Source: Topomyia yanbarensis
Lineage: Eukaryota; Arthropoda; Insecta; Diptera; Culicidae
DNA: 64,000 nucleotides
NCBI RefSeq assembly: GCF_030247195.1
Contig: NC_080670.1
Coordinates: forward strand, 162,512,080 to 162,576,079
Direction: 5' to 3'
Shown here: positions 33,021-45,337 of the stretch, piece after piece
How positions within the stretch are numbered: position 1 is the stretch's first letter
How the letters are laid out: each line of letters opens with the position of its first letter
Program-made: the position numbers and the translations under genes
Notes under the pieces: model-generated
Database searches by the model: none
What the model was told of the DNA's origin: nothing
The model's input: only the letters and a program-made list of their open reading frames with translations

Positions 33021-36000
33021 TTAAGGCATTGCAAATTTTTGGAATCTCAAAGACCCCCCTCTCTCGTATTGGGACAAATGTCGAAGTAAGCTCAGAAGCC
33101 AAATTTCACATTATTTGGACAATTCTAGATCCCCGACAATTCTAGACGATGAAATATTTGTGCAAAAAATCAACGGCGATATTAGTTTCCTCCTCGCCAG
33201 CGCTCTCTATGGTGAGCTGGCTACATCCGCAATAAAAAGCTGTAATTGGAAATGTATTTTACCGTATAGTTTTTAGGTGTTTCGAATTCTCTTCGTCAGT
33301 AACTAACACCAACTTAATGCTAGTTAGATAAGTTCGATTTTTTTAAATCCAGTGTTTTTAATCTTATTCAGCTCTTTTTCATCCTTTTCGAGTACTATTT
33401 AACCGTTTTAACGACTTTTTTTAGCAATTTGTGGGGTTTTCGGGTTTCAACTATTTTGAACTATTATGTGTTTTTTCAATAATTTATAGCATCCTTTAGC
33501 GTTTAATTTCCATTCTTTGACACGCTTTAAACTAAACTAATGATCTGGCAGGATGTTTGAAGCCATTGTCAAATTACAAATTTGAATAAGATGACATTTT
33601 TACGGTTCGTTCCATACTTTAATATTTAAGAAGTTAAACTGCAGATCAGAACATAACGTGATTGCCAGCCATTGCCGTTGTCACATGCACTTGATTCGAA
33701 AAAAAATATTACCAAGGGAAAGTATCTGAATAATTAAAAAACTTAGTTGATCTGTTGTAGGATAAGCATGTTTCTATCTGCGACTATAAACTGCCCTGGA
33801 GTGGCGCCTGCGTCTGCCTACGACCGTGATTAATTGCTTATTTATTAATTTCTACAAGCATCAACGAGTGTTAACTCGTGTATACAGATTGGACAGTTTG
33901 GTACGCACATACATTTTAACAAATACACACACACGAACAGTATAGACACCGTGTCGATTGCGGGAGCCATAAAACTGATTAATTAACCATGGCGACGAAC
34001 AGAGCTTGCCATTTTAAACCTCACCAAGCGATGTACCGGGGGACGGAGGGGGGCGCAAAAAAGCGCGGGCACATATTTCACGCATATTTTTCATTTTATT
34101 GCGCAGTTCCAGGCTGGAGGGACACGATGCGCGCCTGGCGCGAAAAATGTCTTCCATGGCAAATTGATCTACGATTATGTGCGATTATGTGCGGTGTACG
34201 CTCGCGGGAGATGTCCTCAATAAGCCCGCTGTAGTGTAGTAGGTTTTGTAGGTTACCGTGTGCTTGCGATTGGCGAACCGCCTACAAAATAGTCATAGGT
34301 TGTATCGCTACCACTCGACTCGGTGGGATTTCGTTATTGATGAACGTTGACGAATCGGTTGGGGAGGTATACTACAGCGGTTCTTATCTAGCCAGCAGTC
34401 GTCAACCGGTGAAGGCAGTCATGTACGCCTCTTATCATTTAATTGATATTTGCGCGGGTTCGGTTCGAGGCGATATTTACTATTACTAGAACAAACCTTG
34501 ACCGTGACGAGTAGCAGGCAAACGCGCTGAGACACTCGAACCAATAATTTAATTCCTCATTGCCTCAAGCAGCAACTGATGAGCTATCGTTTATAGTAAA
34601 ATCATGTCACATCTCCCGGCAGGCAATGTGATGTCCACAGGTAACCGCAAACGTGCCCAGTTCCCTCAATCGGACCATAATTGACTACGTAGTTGTGGTT
34701 TCGAGTTCGATGGGCAAAACTCTAAACGAATCCTGACAAGTCCAGACTCTGAACCGAACCGTTGCATCGTAACGTGCATGAATCAGCAGCTTTTCACCGG
34801 GGTTTCTGCGCAGGCACAATATTTAATCGATGCCCTTAATTTAAATGTATTCACCTTATTGCCAAGACGATCAATCGGTCCGACGTTGGTGCCAAGGGTC
34901 GACGAGAGCGTAAAGTAGTTGAGAGTAGCACAGCGCGCACACACACGGCTCCGTATGACATGTTGGCTAATTGTATTACATAAATATGTCACTCGTTTGG
35001 ATCCGTCGGCACGGTGCAGCGGTGGCGACGCCTGGTACCTGTTGAGTTCCAAAGGAGGGTGGTGTATCCTAAGCGGTTGGGCAAACCCGCAAGATATGCA
35101 TTGCGCAACCGATATAGTTACTGGACAGTTTGCTCGGGCATGGTGCGCTGGGCAGCGCCTCTGGACGCATTCAGATCATAAAGAACACCTCACCACCGCG
35201 GTTGCCGTTGCACGGACGGGCAGTGGTCGGCCAGAGATCAGTCAGCTGCTGTTGAGGTAACCTCCGGTCCAGTTACGCTGCGGTTACAGACTAAATGGCT
35301 CGAATCAACGGTTTTGCGGTTTTCAGGTGAGACAGTTTTAATAGACCCAGCGAAAGACGTTTTTCTTTACTATCACATTATGATAATCCACCCGGGGGAG
35401 CCGCGCTGCATGCTCTTTCGCATCTGATGTAACGAAATGATAATTTCATAGAGCAGCGCGAGTTTCAATTATAATCCACCCTGAAATCTCATTACCTGTG
35501 GTTAATAATCGCGTTGGGATTTTGGAACGAACTGGGCATCGCTCACAAAAACCTTAAAAAAGCGTTGCTATCAAACAGAGGGTGTTGTTCCTCTGGGCAT
35601 ACCGACCGCGTGCCTGGTCCGTATTCGAACCAATCACCAACCCGTTCGACGGACCGTCGTTTTCATGCAAGTGAACGGCATTTTTTCCGTCCCATTTGAC
35701 GAGTGTGTGTTTGCCTGTATGTTGCTAATAACTGTGTCAAGAATGTGAACTATGATATAAATGCCAAATTAATAACTAGTACTTTGCCGGCCAGATCGGT
35801 TTACATGTCTGACGGCTAACATGCTCACTTGTTGTCCAGTGAATTACGCTGACTTATGATGTGTACGCAAAACCGGTTGCTGGCGGAATTCAGAAATTGA
35901 TTGACCAGGGTGGCGTCTTCGGTTTGGGCAGTAAATGCATTTGGTTTTCAAAACCGTTTGTCGTTTTTACACAATTCCGCTATTTTGGAATTGAACCCTT

Positions 36001-36140
36001 GTAAGGGTTTTAAAAGCAGCGCTTTGGAAGTCCAGTAAATTTTAAACCAATTTTTACTTCGTTTACCAGATATAGAATTGACACACGGAAAACTTTCGTT
36101 CATTTTGCTGCTAATTACGTTAAATTGATTGCAGCGTTAC
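33021..36140. other. no gene recognised; possibly host non-coding DNA
   Basis: AT-rich to about 33.9 kb, then more balanced sequence to about 35.9 kb. No dispersed repeat is obvious and no reading frame has a recognisable domain; frames at 33989-34234, 34919-35260 and 35514-35699 are short and compositionally unremarkable. Regulatory or distant exon sequence cannot be excluded. Confidence 0.4.
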
Positions 36141-36154
36141 GTTAGATGGATTGA

Positions 36155-36370
36155 AGTAGGACTATGCACTCTCCAATCTGTTGTTCAACATAGCGCTCGA
36201 AAGTACGATACGCAGATCTGAAGTGCGAAGGAACGCAGCCATCATCACGAGATCGTGTATGGTTCTTAGCTTTACGGACGACATCGATATCATTGGCGTT
36301 GATCGCAGAGCAGTGGAAGAGGTATTTTTGCATTTTTAAAAGGAAGACAGCGAGAGTCGGACTCGATAGA
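36155..36370 (+). pseudogene. RTE-type reverse transcriptase scrap
   Basis: One plus-strand frame reads ALSNLLFNIALESTIRRSEV, then TRSCMVLSFTDDIDIIGVDRRAVEE, then an in-frame stop. This is the segment around the catalytic box of an RTE-type RT, with FTDD in place of FADD. It is a different RTE lineage from the copy at 15-16.7 kb. Nothing upstream or downstream extends it, and a stop and short truncated length make it non-functional. Confidence 0.75.
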
Positions 36371-36435
36371 ATTCGATTCAAATTTGTTTATGTGGTTAAT
36401 ATTCGATATTCTGGAATGTTGCATAAATGTAACAA

Positions 36436-36801
36436 GGGACCATTCATAAATGACATAGAATCATATGGGGGAGGGGCACGTTTGGTATTTTGTGATGATG
36501 TGTGACGACACCCCCTATCGTTCCCTACCCCTCCCCGTAGGGGGTCATGTTATGCTACGTAGCTTTTTTAAAGGGTAATTGGGGTTGACCTGGTGTCACG
36601 ACAATCTTACCCGTTTCATCTAACTAGCATAGTTTTTTTTATTTTATTTTTTTTATTTTTCGCGGGTACAAGGGAAGGAGGGTTACCGTCAAGCTACGTA
36701 ATTACCAGGGGGTATTTAGAGGTTGGGGACGAAATGCTACGATGGGGGAGGGATGTGTTAAAAGCATTCAAAAAATGCTGCGTCATTTATGGATGGTCTC
36801 C
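36436..36801. mobile_element. MITE with GGGACCATTCATAAATGAC terminal inverted repeats
   Basis: The left end GGGACCATTCATAAATGACA (from about 36436) mirrors the right end TGCGTCATTTATGGATGGTCTCC (to 36801). The interior has GGGGGAGGGGCACG, CCCCTATCGTTCCCTACCCC and TACGTAGC words. Related elements are, from memory, widespread in insect genomes. No unambiguous duplication or transposase was seen. Confidence 0.65.
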
Positions 36802-37068
36802 AATGTGTTTTATGTAAGGTAAGGTGGGACAAAGCCGACAGTGTAAACCATCGAAAATCGGAAGCACCACGCAAACTAATATCAGTGTTGTCATGTAGAC
36901 CATCGAAAATAATCATAATGGTGGCATGACAGCATTTTATTAGTCTACATTGAGATGCTCAAACGACACAAGTGTTTTTCCCTTTTGGGAATTAATATTG
37001 CATAATGACATAATTGTATTTTTACTATTTTCGATTTGATTTTTGTGCATAATTATCTGACCTCTAAA

Positions 37069-38872
37069 CCTCCGACCTCTGTACCTTGATGTGGTCCGGG
37101 GGCTTTTACAAACGTGGCCTACGCGATAACACAAACCTGGTCACAAATACGAACGCATGCGATCTCGCCAATATTCAAACACCCCGATTGATTAGGTGAA
37201 CGTTGGAACCTAAGAACCTAAGCTCGCGCAATCATGAATCGGTCACGTCTCCGCCCTTGATCCTAGCAGCCCAAATTCATGCCTTTAGTTGGCCCAATAG
37301 AAATAAAAACTAGACAAGACGTCCACGCGCGATCATTGAAGAATACGCGAACATGCGAATGGCAACACGCTTATAAAAATAATGTGTCCACGCGAAGTTA
37401 CATACATACTAGCACACGCGACAAAAACGTTCACATACAAACACTCGAGTCCTTCGCGATCATCCACGCACGACCACACCCACGATCTCGTAAAAAGTAT
37501 AACACCCCGGTGACTAAGTAAATGGTTTAGCACTTATAAATTAACAATTCCGGTCTCGAAAGTGAACCTCCAAGTACCCGTGTTCGCGAGATCATGAATC
37601 GGTTTCGTCCGGAATCCCCTATTCTCGGCCCTAGTAGCATAAGTCCAATGCCTTCAGGTGGACCAATCAAAAATATAATGCTGATATCCACTAAACTACC
37701 TAAAAATCGAATGTGCACAAACAAAGTCACATACACGCGACAAACATATATAAAAATGCTTGAGCCCTTCGCGACCATCCACGCAACCTATACCCGCGCT
37801 CTTCCAGACATTATAACATCCCGGTGATAATATGAACGTCTCAGCACTTGTAATCACACAAACGCAGTCTCAGGCGTGAACCTACAGTCCCCCGCACTCG
37901 TGCGATCATGAATCGTTCACGTCCGGAAGTCTCGATCCTCGATTCCAGAAGTCTAGGTCCATGCCTTCAATTGAATCAATTAAAAAGAAAGCTCTTATAT
38001 ACACTCGACAACACGGTCCATGGCGACATGACCGGGAAATCTAGTGATATGGAGTAACTCACTCCCTGTCAGAATGCGATCCGTACACCGAAAACTAAAT
38101 ATCAGAATGACGGTCCGTGTGGCACATACACACGAGCACACGCGACAAACACGTCAACAAACGATACTTCAACTCTTCGCGATCATCTATGCACACCTAC
38201 ATTCGCGATCGCAACACTCCGCAAAAAATGTGAATGTTTTAGTACTTACGAAGTTACAAACGCGGTCTCAAACGCGAACCCGTAAACGCGCGCGATCATG
38301 AATCGGTCACGTCCAGAAATCTTTATCCTCCATTCTAGTAACTTAGGTCCATACATTCAGTTATACCAATCGAAAAATAAAGCTCATATCCACAAGGTAA
38401 TACGTTCCTTGGCGACATGATTGAGAACTCTAGTGATATGTAAGAACCCACTTATTTCTAGAATCTGAACCTCACACGAAAAATTAAGTATAAGATTCAC
38501 GGTCCGCGCGCGATCATTCTAGAATACACGCGAATATGCGAAAGCAAACGGCATTTATATAGAATTTATGCACGCAAAGTTATATACACGTTAGCACACA
38601 CGACATACAAAGGCACACGCGATCGAACACGTTAACTACCAATGCTCGAGCTCTTCGCGATGATACACGCGATCGCGAGTTCTTATTCACATACCTGAAC
38701 CGTACAATGAATATCACATTCAAAATCACGATCCGCTACAATTGGCCTAATGCAGTGTTTTAGTGGGCGACATTGCCTGTCTCGTCTGCAAATTGTAGTA
38801 TGTGATTCTGACGGGGAGCCCTTCCGAGAACCTAGCTCTACAGCTCCAGTAGGACAACTCTCGAAAAAAAAA
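37069..38872 (+). mobile_element. ACGCG-rich composite repeat, copy E2, A-tailed with candidate 20-bp duplication
   Basis: About four ACGCG-rich units (anchors AGCACTTATAAATT at 37529, AGCACTTGTAATCA at 37843, AGTACTTACGAAGT at 38248; CTAGTGATATGG at 38041 and 38429) are followed by the terminal module (38694-38860: GTTTTAGTGGGCGACATTGC, GTAGTATGTGATTCTG, AGCTCCAGTAGGACAAC) and a run of A's. The sequence ATAATTATCT then GACCTCTAAA at 37049-37068 recurs at 38873-38892 with one mismatch, as expected for a retroposed unit. Copy E3 at 59.3-61.1 kb is collinear. No coding capacity was found, and the family is unidentified. Confidence 0.55.
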
Positions 38873-39392
38873 ATAATTATCCGACCTCTAAATAGTGGGG
38901 TACATACATACACACATTTACCAACAAGCGGCTCCAAGCCGAGCGAGTCTGTGCCGCTTCTGTTAAGATCCTCAGATTCCAATAATCTAGGGTCTTAGCT
39001 AAAAAAGAGCCCTAGTCCAACCGGAGTACCAACCGGCACATCAGGATCGACGCCAGTAACATCCTGATTATGGCATACTGGTCATGGCGAACGTTAACGG
39101 ACAAGACGCGGATCACGAATTGGACGACGACTTTAGACTGACAGGCGTGCTGTTCTACTCCCTGAGTAAGGAAAGATGAAATGGCAGGTCTCCGGGTACG
39201 TTCGAAACTCGTCACCATTTTGTTGGTGGTACTAGGTTCGGCTGGAGCATTTCCGATTTTACGCTGATCCGGCTTTGAACACTACTCCCCATGAAGGATA
39301 GTGTCAATCCTTGCGTGACCTCACTTCTCGCATAGACAATCATGGTATCATAAGAAGCCACTATGTACAACTAGTGGAGATAGCAGCCGGGG

Positions 39393-41547
39393 TTGGGACC
39401 CAATAAAATTGGGCAAAACAAAGAAACACATATACGGAGCATGCGCGACGAATCCGTTCGCCAGAGGTGGTTTGCTGAGGTAGCAGCTGAAGTCATTCAG
39501 CAAGTGCAGGAGGAGGGGAATCAGCAGCAACAGCAACAACAGCCAGAGCAGAGTGGCAGGAGTTACACCCCACAGACGCCAAAAGGGGTAGCAGCAAAGT
39601 GCTTGGTTGGGGAGCTTGTGGACACGAGAAACAATGTCCGTAATGACATTAATGATATGGTCATCAAAATCCAAAAGGTGCTACTGTCTGCCGTGAAGGA
39701 GTATGACACGGCAACGCGGAGGACGGATGTAGCTGAGCGAGCATTAGCGTCGGCGAAGGCTACTATCTTCCTAGCCCCTCCGAAAACAGGGTAAGGAGAA
39801 GCAGATTGGAGTGGAGAACATGCCAGTTCCCATGACTCCAAAGAGGACAAGATCCTCGCCAGAATACGAAAGACCAAGCGGACCATAGAGGCAGATGCTC
39901 GAGGACGCTGTTGTTGTCGAAGGAAAGGACGCAATCTAACATGGAGAAAGGTGGAGTGCCCTAAGTCGGAAGAAGAAACAGATGAAGAAGAGGAGCGAAA
40001 AGCGGACCAAACGAGAAAAGGTAAATCCTCGGCTCGCCAGAAGGCGTCAAAGGGAGAAGCCATGCTCGTCAAAGTCAATGACGCGACGACGTACGCAGCA
40101 CTGCTCATGAAGGTTAGAGAGGACCCGGAGCTGAAGGATTCGGGGAAAACGTGGTAGGAGTCAGGCGTATCCAAGAAGGCGAGATGCTCCTCGAACTGAA
40201 GAAGATTTCTACGACTAGTAGCTCGACCTTGCTGGAGACTATCATCATATCAATGGGTGAAAAGGGAGAAGTTAGAGCCTGATTTTATGTAAGGACCTCG
40301 ATCAAATCACGACGGAAGACGAGCTGAGAGGTGCACTGAAGCAGCAGTGTAAGCTGAACGAGGTGCACATGACGATCCGGTTAAAGAACGCATACGAAGG
40401 AACTCACATAGCGATGATTCGTTTACCGGTAACCGCTGCAGACAAGGCACTGCGCAGTGGAAGAAATCCGATCAAAAAAGCATTTGATTGGAAGTCGCTG
40501 AAAAAGTATGACAATATATACACCAAAAGTTAGGAAATAAAATGCAATCAAATTTGTTCACCGCACGTAACTCTGGCCAGAGGTATGGGGCTTTGAAGAT
40601 CCGGTACATTACCGCTTTTCATCAAATCTGAGGCCTAATTCGGAAGGCGCTGAAAACGTACAAGGAATTATACCCTTAAAGTTGCGGAAAACTCCATCGA
40701 TCAAGATGAAATCAAATTTGTTCACCGCACGCACTTGTGACCGGAGATATGGGGCTTTGAAGATCCGGAACATTACCGGTTTTCATCAAATCTGAGGTCT
40801 TATTTAGAAGCCGCAGTAAAAGTACAAAAAATTGTACCCTTAAAATGGCGGAAAACTCCAGCAATCAAGATGCAATCAAATTTGTTCACCGAACGCACTT
40901 GTGACCGGGGATATGGGGCTTTGAAGATCCGCCAGCCCCATATCTCCAGTCACAAGGGCGTGTGGTGAACAAATTTGATTGCATCTTGATCGCTGGAGTT
41001 TTCCGAAACTTCAAGGGTATAATTATTCGTAGTTTTTCAGCGGATTCTGAATAAGGCCCTGATTTGATGAAAACCGGTAATGTTCCGGATCTTCAAAGCC
41101 CCATATCTTTAGCCAGAGTTGCGTGCGGTGAACGAATTTGATTGCATTTTATTTCTTAAAAAATTACGCAACGTTTGGGGCATATATTGTCATACATTTT
41201 CAGCGGCTTCCAATCAATTGCCTTTTTGGTCGGATTTCTTCCACTGTGCATTGGAGGTAGGCAAAGTTACCGTTGAATAATCGAGATGTCTTTTGAGAGC
41301 CGCTCCACGAGTTAATAAACAAGCGGAGAAATGCTTCAAGTGTTTGGGCTTTGGACATTTACCAGCGGTTTGCAAAGGCCCGGATAGATCCGGGAAGTGC
41401 TGGAAAGGCCGAGAAATGGGCCATCTTGTGAGAGACTGCACGCAGAGGCCGAAGTTCTTGCTTTGCACTCCAGCGGACGGAAATGGCCATCAGACGAGTG
41501 GTTTTAAATGCCCTGCCTACAAGAAGGCGACTGCAGGCCAACGGTAA
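39393..41547 (+). pseudogene. R1-clade ORF1 (gag-like), interrupted and frameshifted
   Basis: The N-terminal frame 39393-39794 is Gln-rich with a coiled-coil-like TRNNVRNDINDMVIKIQKVL segment. A second frame 39951-40157 has an acidic/basic region and MLVKVNDATTYAALLMKVRE, typical of R1-type gag. Coding similarity continues in broken phases to about 40452 and resumes at 41248 after the inserted foldback. The zinc-knuckle region (41293-41547) has one intact knuckle, CFKCLGFGHLPAVC; the second (CWKGREMGHLVRDC) and the third have lost cysteines. It is clearly inactive. Confidence 0.75.
40453..41247. mobile_element. foldback element F inserted in the R1 ORF1
   Basis: The two halves are reverse complements. 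CAGTGGAAGAAATCCG at 40455 faces CGGATTTCTTCCACTG ending at 41246, and the arms contain ~165-bp subunits (ATCAAATTTGTTCACCGCACG, GATATGGGGCTTTGAAGATC, ACATTACCGGTTTTCATC) repeated about three times on the left and twice in inverted form on the right. GCACTG (40447-40452) and GCATTG (41248-41253) flank it as a likely imperfect 6-bp duplication. R1 coding phase resumes on the far side, which supports the boundaries. No coding capacity is present. Confidence 0.65.
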
Positions 41548-41619
41548 TGGAGATAAACCAGATAATCTGAATCACTGTGACACCGCACAGCAACTGTTGT
41601 AGTAGTCTACGACAGAAAC

Positions 41620-43960
41620 TATGTGCGATGTTGTTTTGATGGCAGAGCCATATCAAGTCCTCCCTGATAATGGTAACTGGGTGGCGGGTACATCGGGAAC
41701 GGCTGTGATACAAGTATGGGCAAATTACCCATCAAAGAGGTGGTAGAACTCTCATACAAGGGCTTCATGATCGCCAAGATTAACGAGGTCTTCGTGTGTA
41801 GGTGTTACGTGGACAGTAGAGCACAGTAGAGCAGTTAGGTCGGTGGACAATAGAGTTCAACCTAATGCTGGAGCAGTTGATCGGGCGGAAGCCGGTAGTG
41901 ATTGGTGGTGATTTCAACGTGGTGGAGTGGGGCTGTAGACTAACCAACACAAGAGGGTGTATTCTGCAGGAAGCTCTAGCGAAGTTAGACGTACGATTGT
42001 GCAATGAAGGTTCTGTTAGTACATTTCGGAGAGAAGGGAAGGAGTTTATCATTGACGCCACATTCTGTACTTCTTCATTGACGGCGAACATGGATTGGAG
42101 AGTATGCGAAACATATACGCATAGTGACCACCAGGCGATTCGTTGCCATATCGGTCAACGGAACCCTGCTGCATTACGAAGAAGGATGACCGGCGAACGA
42201 AAGTAGAAGACGAAAGCTTTTGACAAAGACCTCTTCGTTGAAGCACTTCGTCCGAACGGCGGGACCGAGAACGTGGATGCGGTTGACCTAACAAGAAGGA
42301 TTGTGGCAGCTTGTGACGCCACAATGCCGCGAAAACTGGAACCACGCTATAAACGGCGTCTAGCTTACTTGTGGCACGAGACGCTTAGTACACTACGCGC
42401 TGCTTGTCTCAGAGCCAGGAAGGAGTAATATCGGAGCCAGATGGAGAAGAGCTCAAGGCAGCGTTTCGGGTAGCTAAGGCCGTTTTAAAACGGGAGATTA
42501 GACTTAGCAAGTCAGGTTTCCACAAGAAGCAGTGCCGAGAAGTAGACGCCAATTCCTGGGGCGACGCATACCGAGTCGTGATGGCGAAAATGAAAGGCTC
42601 GACGACACCAGCCGAAATGTGCCCGGGTAAACTGTAGGGCCTTTCCCGGAGCACGATCCAACTATCTGGCCACCAACACCGTACGGCGAAAAAGAAAGAG
42701 CAAACATGGACGATCGGCAAGTGACTAACGAGGAACTCGCAGAAGTATCGAAGTGCCTGAAATCAAAGAAAACTCCCGGTCCGGACGGAATACCAAACGT
42801 GGTGCTGAAAGCTGCGATCCTGGCATATCCGGACATGTTTAGGATGGTGTTGCAAAAGTGTCTAAATGAAGACAACTTCCCCGAAATGTGGAAGGTCCAG
42901 AAACTGGTGTTGCTGCCAAAGCTAGGGAATCCGGCCTCGTACAGGCCCTTATGTCTATTGGATGCGCTCGGAAAACTCCTGGAAAGGATCATCCTTAACA
43001 GGTTGACAAAATTCAGGGAAGGTGCGCGCAGACTGTCCAAGATACAGTTAGGATTACGCAAAGGAGCATCGACAGTGGAGGCAATTTGGACAGTGCTCGA
43101 GAGTGCTGAGAAGGCATCTAAATAGAAACGAAAAGATTGTCGATACAGTGCTGTGGTCATGATAGATGTGAAGAATGCCTTTAACAGCGCCAACTGGGAA
43201 GCCATAGCTGCAGCGCTGCACATAATGAGGGTTCCCTACTATCTATGCTTGAAGATCAGAGTGCTGCTGTACGAGACGAGCGAAGGGCAGAAGTCAATGT
43301 GAGTTACAGCGGGCATTTCACAGGGATCCATTCTCGGTCCAACTCTTTGGAACGGGATGTACGATGGGGTACTAACGCTGCACTGAAAATCGTTGGTATC
43401 GCGGACGACGTGTCACTAACGGTGATGGGTGAGACATTTCAAGAAGTGGAGGTATCGGTTACGGAGACAATGGACGCCATCGAGAGCTGGATGGACGGAG
43501 TCAAGCAGCAAATAGCGCACCACAAGACGAAGGTGTTACAGGTCAGCAACTGCTAAGCGGTTCAACGGATGCAGATGCAGATCGACGTCGGATTTCATCG
43601 AAGCGTACACTGAAGCAATTGGGAGTGATAATCGACGACCGGTTGAGCTTCACCAATCACGTTGACTACGCCTGCGAAAAGTCGGCTAAGGCTACCTAGT
43701 GTTTCGTCATCGATACTGCGATATGGGGTTCCTGCTTGGGGTGCTGATGCTGAAAACCAAGTGGAACCGCGAAAAGCTGAACAGAACATTCTGTCTGATG
43801 ACATCAGCCTGGCGGAGGATATTGAGTGCTACAATCGGAGAAACACCAGAAACGTGAGGAAAATTGGAAGAATCGCTTCGATTACGAGGTGGCAGCAGGA
43901 ATTAGACAATACGGAGAAGGGAAGGTTAACATAGTGGTGGCGCAGATCATGACTGCCGGA
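41620..43960 (+). pseudogene. R1-clade ORF2 (endonuclease and reverse transcriptase), degraded
   Basis: Endonuclease parts include VVIGGDFNVVEWGC, EFIIDATFCTSS and HSDHQAIRC (41865-42206). RT parts occupy 42706-43125 (KTPGPDGIPNVVLKAAI, ASYRPLCLLDALGKLLERII, KIQLGLRKGASTVEAI), then a phase change to VVMIDVKNAFNSANWEAI (about 43150-43210) and 43245-43556 with GIADDVSLTV holding the catalytic Asp pair. C-terminal scraps (LGVIIDDRLSF, SITRWQQELDNTEKGR) reach about 43930. At least four frame breaks are present. Long minus-strand frames over it (42504-43223 and 39563-40174) are antisense shadows. Confidence 0.78.
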
Positions 43961-44040
43961 CATGGCGTGATGATCAGCGAGTAACGGTTTTGGGAGAGCA
44001 ATCACCGCCGGGAATCTCCGCCTCTCCTTTTCCAATGTTC

Positions 44041-44665
44041 GTAAAAGTTGTAGATGCTTTAAAAATACATTTTTTGGCGGAACTTTACAACTCGTTATCT
44101 CTTAGTTTTAAGGATTATTGAGCATGGGCATGATTATCCCGCAATTCGTAGTTGCTACTTCGTGATTGACCAGAACAAGCGAAATTGCACAGAGAATTAA
44201 CAAATTGGACCTAGGAGTTGCTTATTCTCAATGTGCACGTTTCGAGAGCTTCACACACTTAACTGCCAAAGACGATGCCGGACACGCCCTTGCAGTCATC
44301 GGGGAAGGAAAGGAATGTTAGTGTAACAAACGTTATTATTTAGACCATGTATGGATACCTCTACATCTCCACGTTTGCCTCATGAAGGAGTTTTTGTTAA
44401 AGGATGGGGTAATGGGTTACACAAATCTGGCTTCACATTGTTAAATGATACGGTCTATGGAGCTCTTGGTAGTGATATCGTGTGTTTATTGCTTTGGGCT
44501 GCCGAGTGTAGATTTATCGTTTGTTGAATTAATTTGCAAATGCTCGGTTTGTAAAACAAGCAACTTCAGCTCCGGATAGCCGACAGCCGAGAGTGTTTAT
44601 ATTCAATTGAATGAAACGGCATTTTGACGTTTTTATTATTCCTTGTTTCTTTATTCCGGTAAAAC
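44041..44665. other. no gene recognised
   Basis: Sequence between the R1 remnant and the BEL insertion site. It may include R1 3' untranslated sequence at its start. No repeat or frame can be supported. Confidence 0.4.
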
Positions 44666-44670
44666 ACGAT

Positions 44671-45337
44671 TGTCACGACCCCTCGGTCGGCACAACTCAC
44701 CAAGACGATCTTCGACGATCACCCTATAGTTAACGACCGCGGCCGTTAGAGATTTCTGACAGATCATGATGGGAGAAAGAAGAATGATCATCTGAGGAAC
44801 GTGTTACGAGGTTTTGCAGTTTGCGTATAAATTTATTAATTAAAAAAGCTATACTAAATTGAATTGAAATTTATGCTAAGTAAGTTAGTTTGAAGTGTCC
44901 TATTGAATTTAATAACCTAGATATATTGATTGTCCTACTTGAATTTGATAACCTACATGCAAACAATATAATTTGTTAACCTATATATTTTTCCTAACCT
45001 ATAATTGGATAACCTAAAGAATTGGATTATGATTCAGTGAAAATCACTACTGGACCCATTATAGGTACTATATTATCGAAAACGTGCGTAAGATAATTTA
45101 ACATCATCGAATTTTATTGTAACTATCTATCAATTGTATTAGCAGGATTGCAATTGGATTTAATACACAAAACAATAACGAAAAACTAGAGGAATCAAGA
45201 ACTAAACGTAGGTGAGAATCACGAATGTATCAAACATTATATATAATAATAATGTTGCAGGTATTTTTTAACTGTTTCCAAATACACCGTCTGTTAAAAA
45301 ATCGGAATCGTTGTCTTGTTTCTTGTTGGTCGCCACA
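44671..45337 (+). repeat. 5' LTR of the BEL/Pao element
   Basis: 667 bp, beginning TGTCACGACCCC and ending GGTCGCCACA. It matches the 3' LTR at all but two positions (GGAATCAAG versus GGAAACAAG near 45196, AATGTTGCAG versus AATTTTGCAG near 45253). It contains several TAACCTA-type words between 44910 and 45020. The sequence is flanked on the left by ACGAT (44666-44670), which recurs after the 3' LTR. Confidence 0.95.

Larger units (their letters stand above)
38990..44040 (+). mobile_element. decayed R1-clade non-LTR retrotransposon
   Basis: Disconnected open frames in one direction reconstruct the order of an R1-type element: leader, gag-like ORF1 with zinc knuckles, endonuclease, RT and a degraded C-terminus. 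Frameshifts and stops are frequent, and a 795-bp foldback element interrupts ORF1. The 5' limit is uncertain (the leader may begin near 38893), and the 3' limit is placed where similarity to R1 C-terminal coding sequence fades. Confidence 0.75.

Noticed and set aside
39563..40174. 203-codon minus-strand gene
   Set aside because: Antisense shadow of the R1 ORF1, Ser-rich, no independent support.
42504..43223. 239-codon minus-strand gene
   Set aside because: It is antisense to the R1 reverse transcriptase; its Ser-rich translation is the usual shadow of a GC-balanced RT gene.
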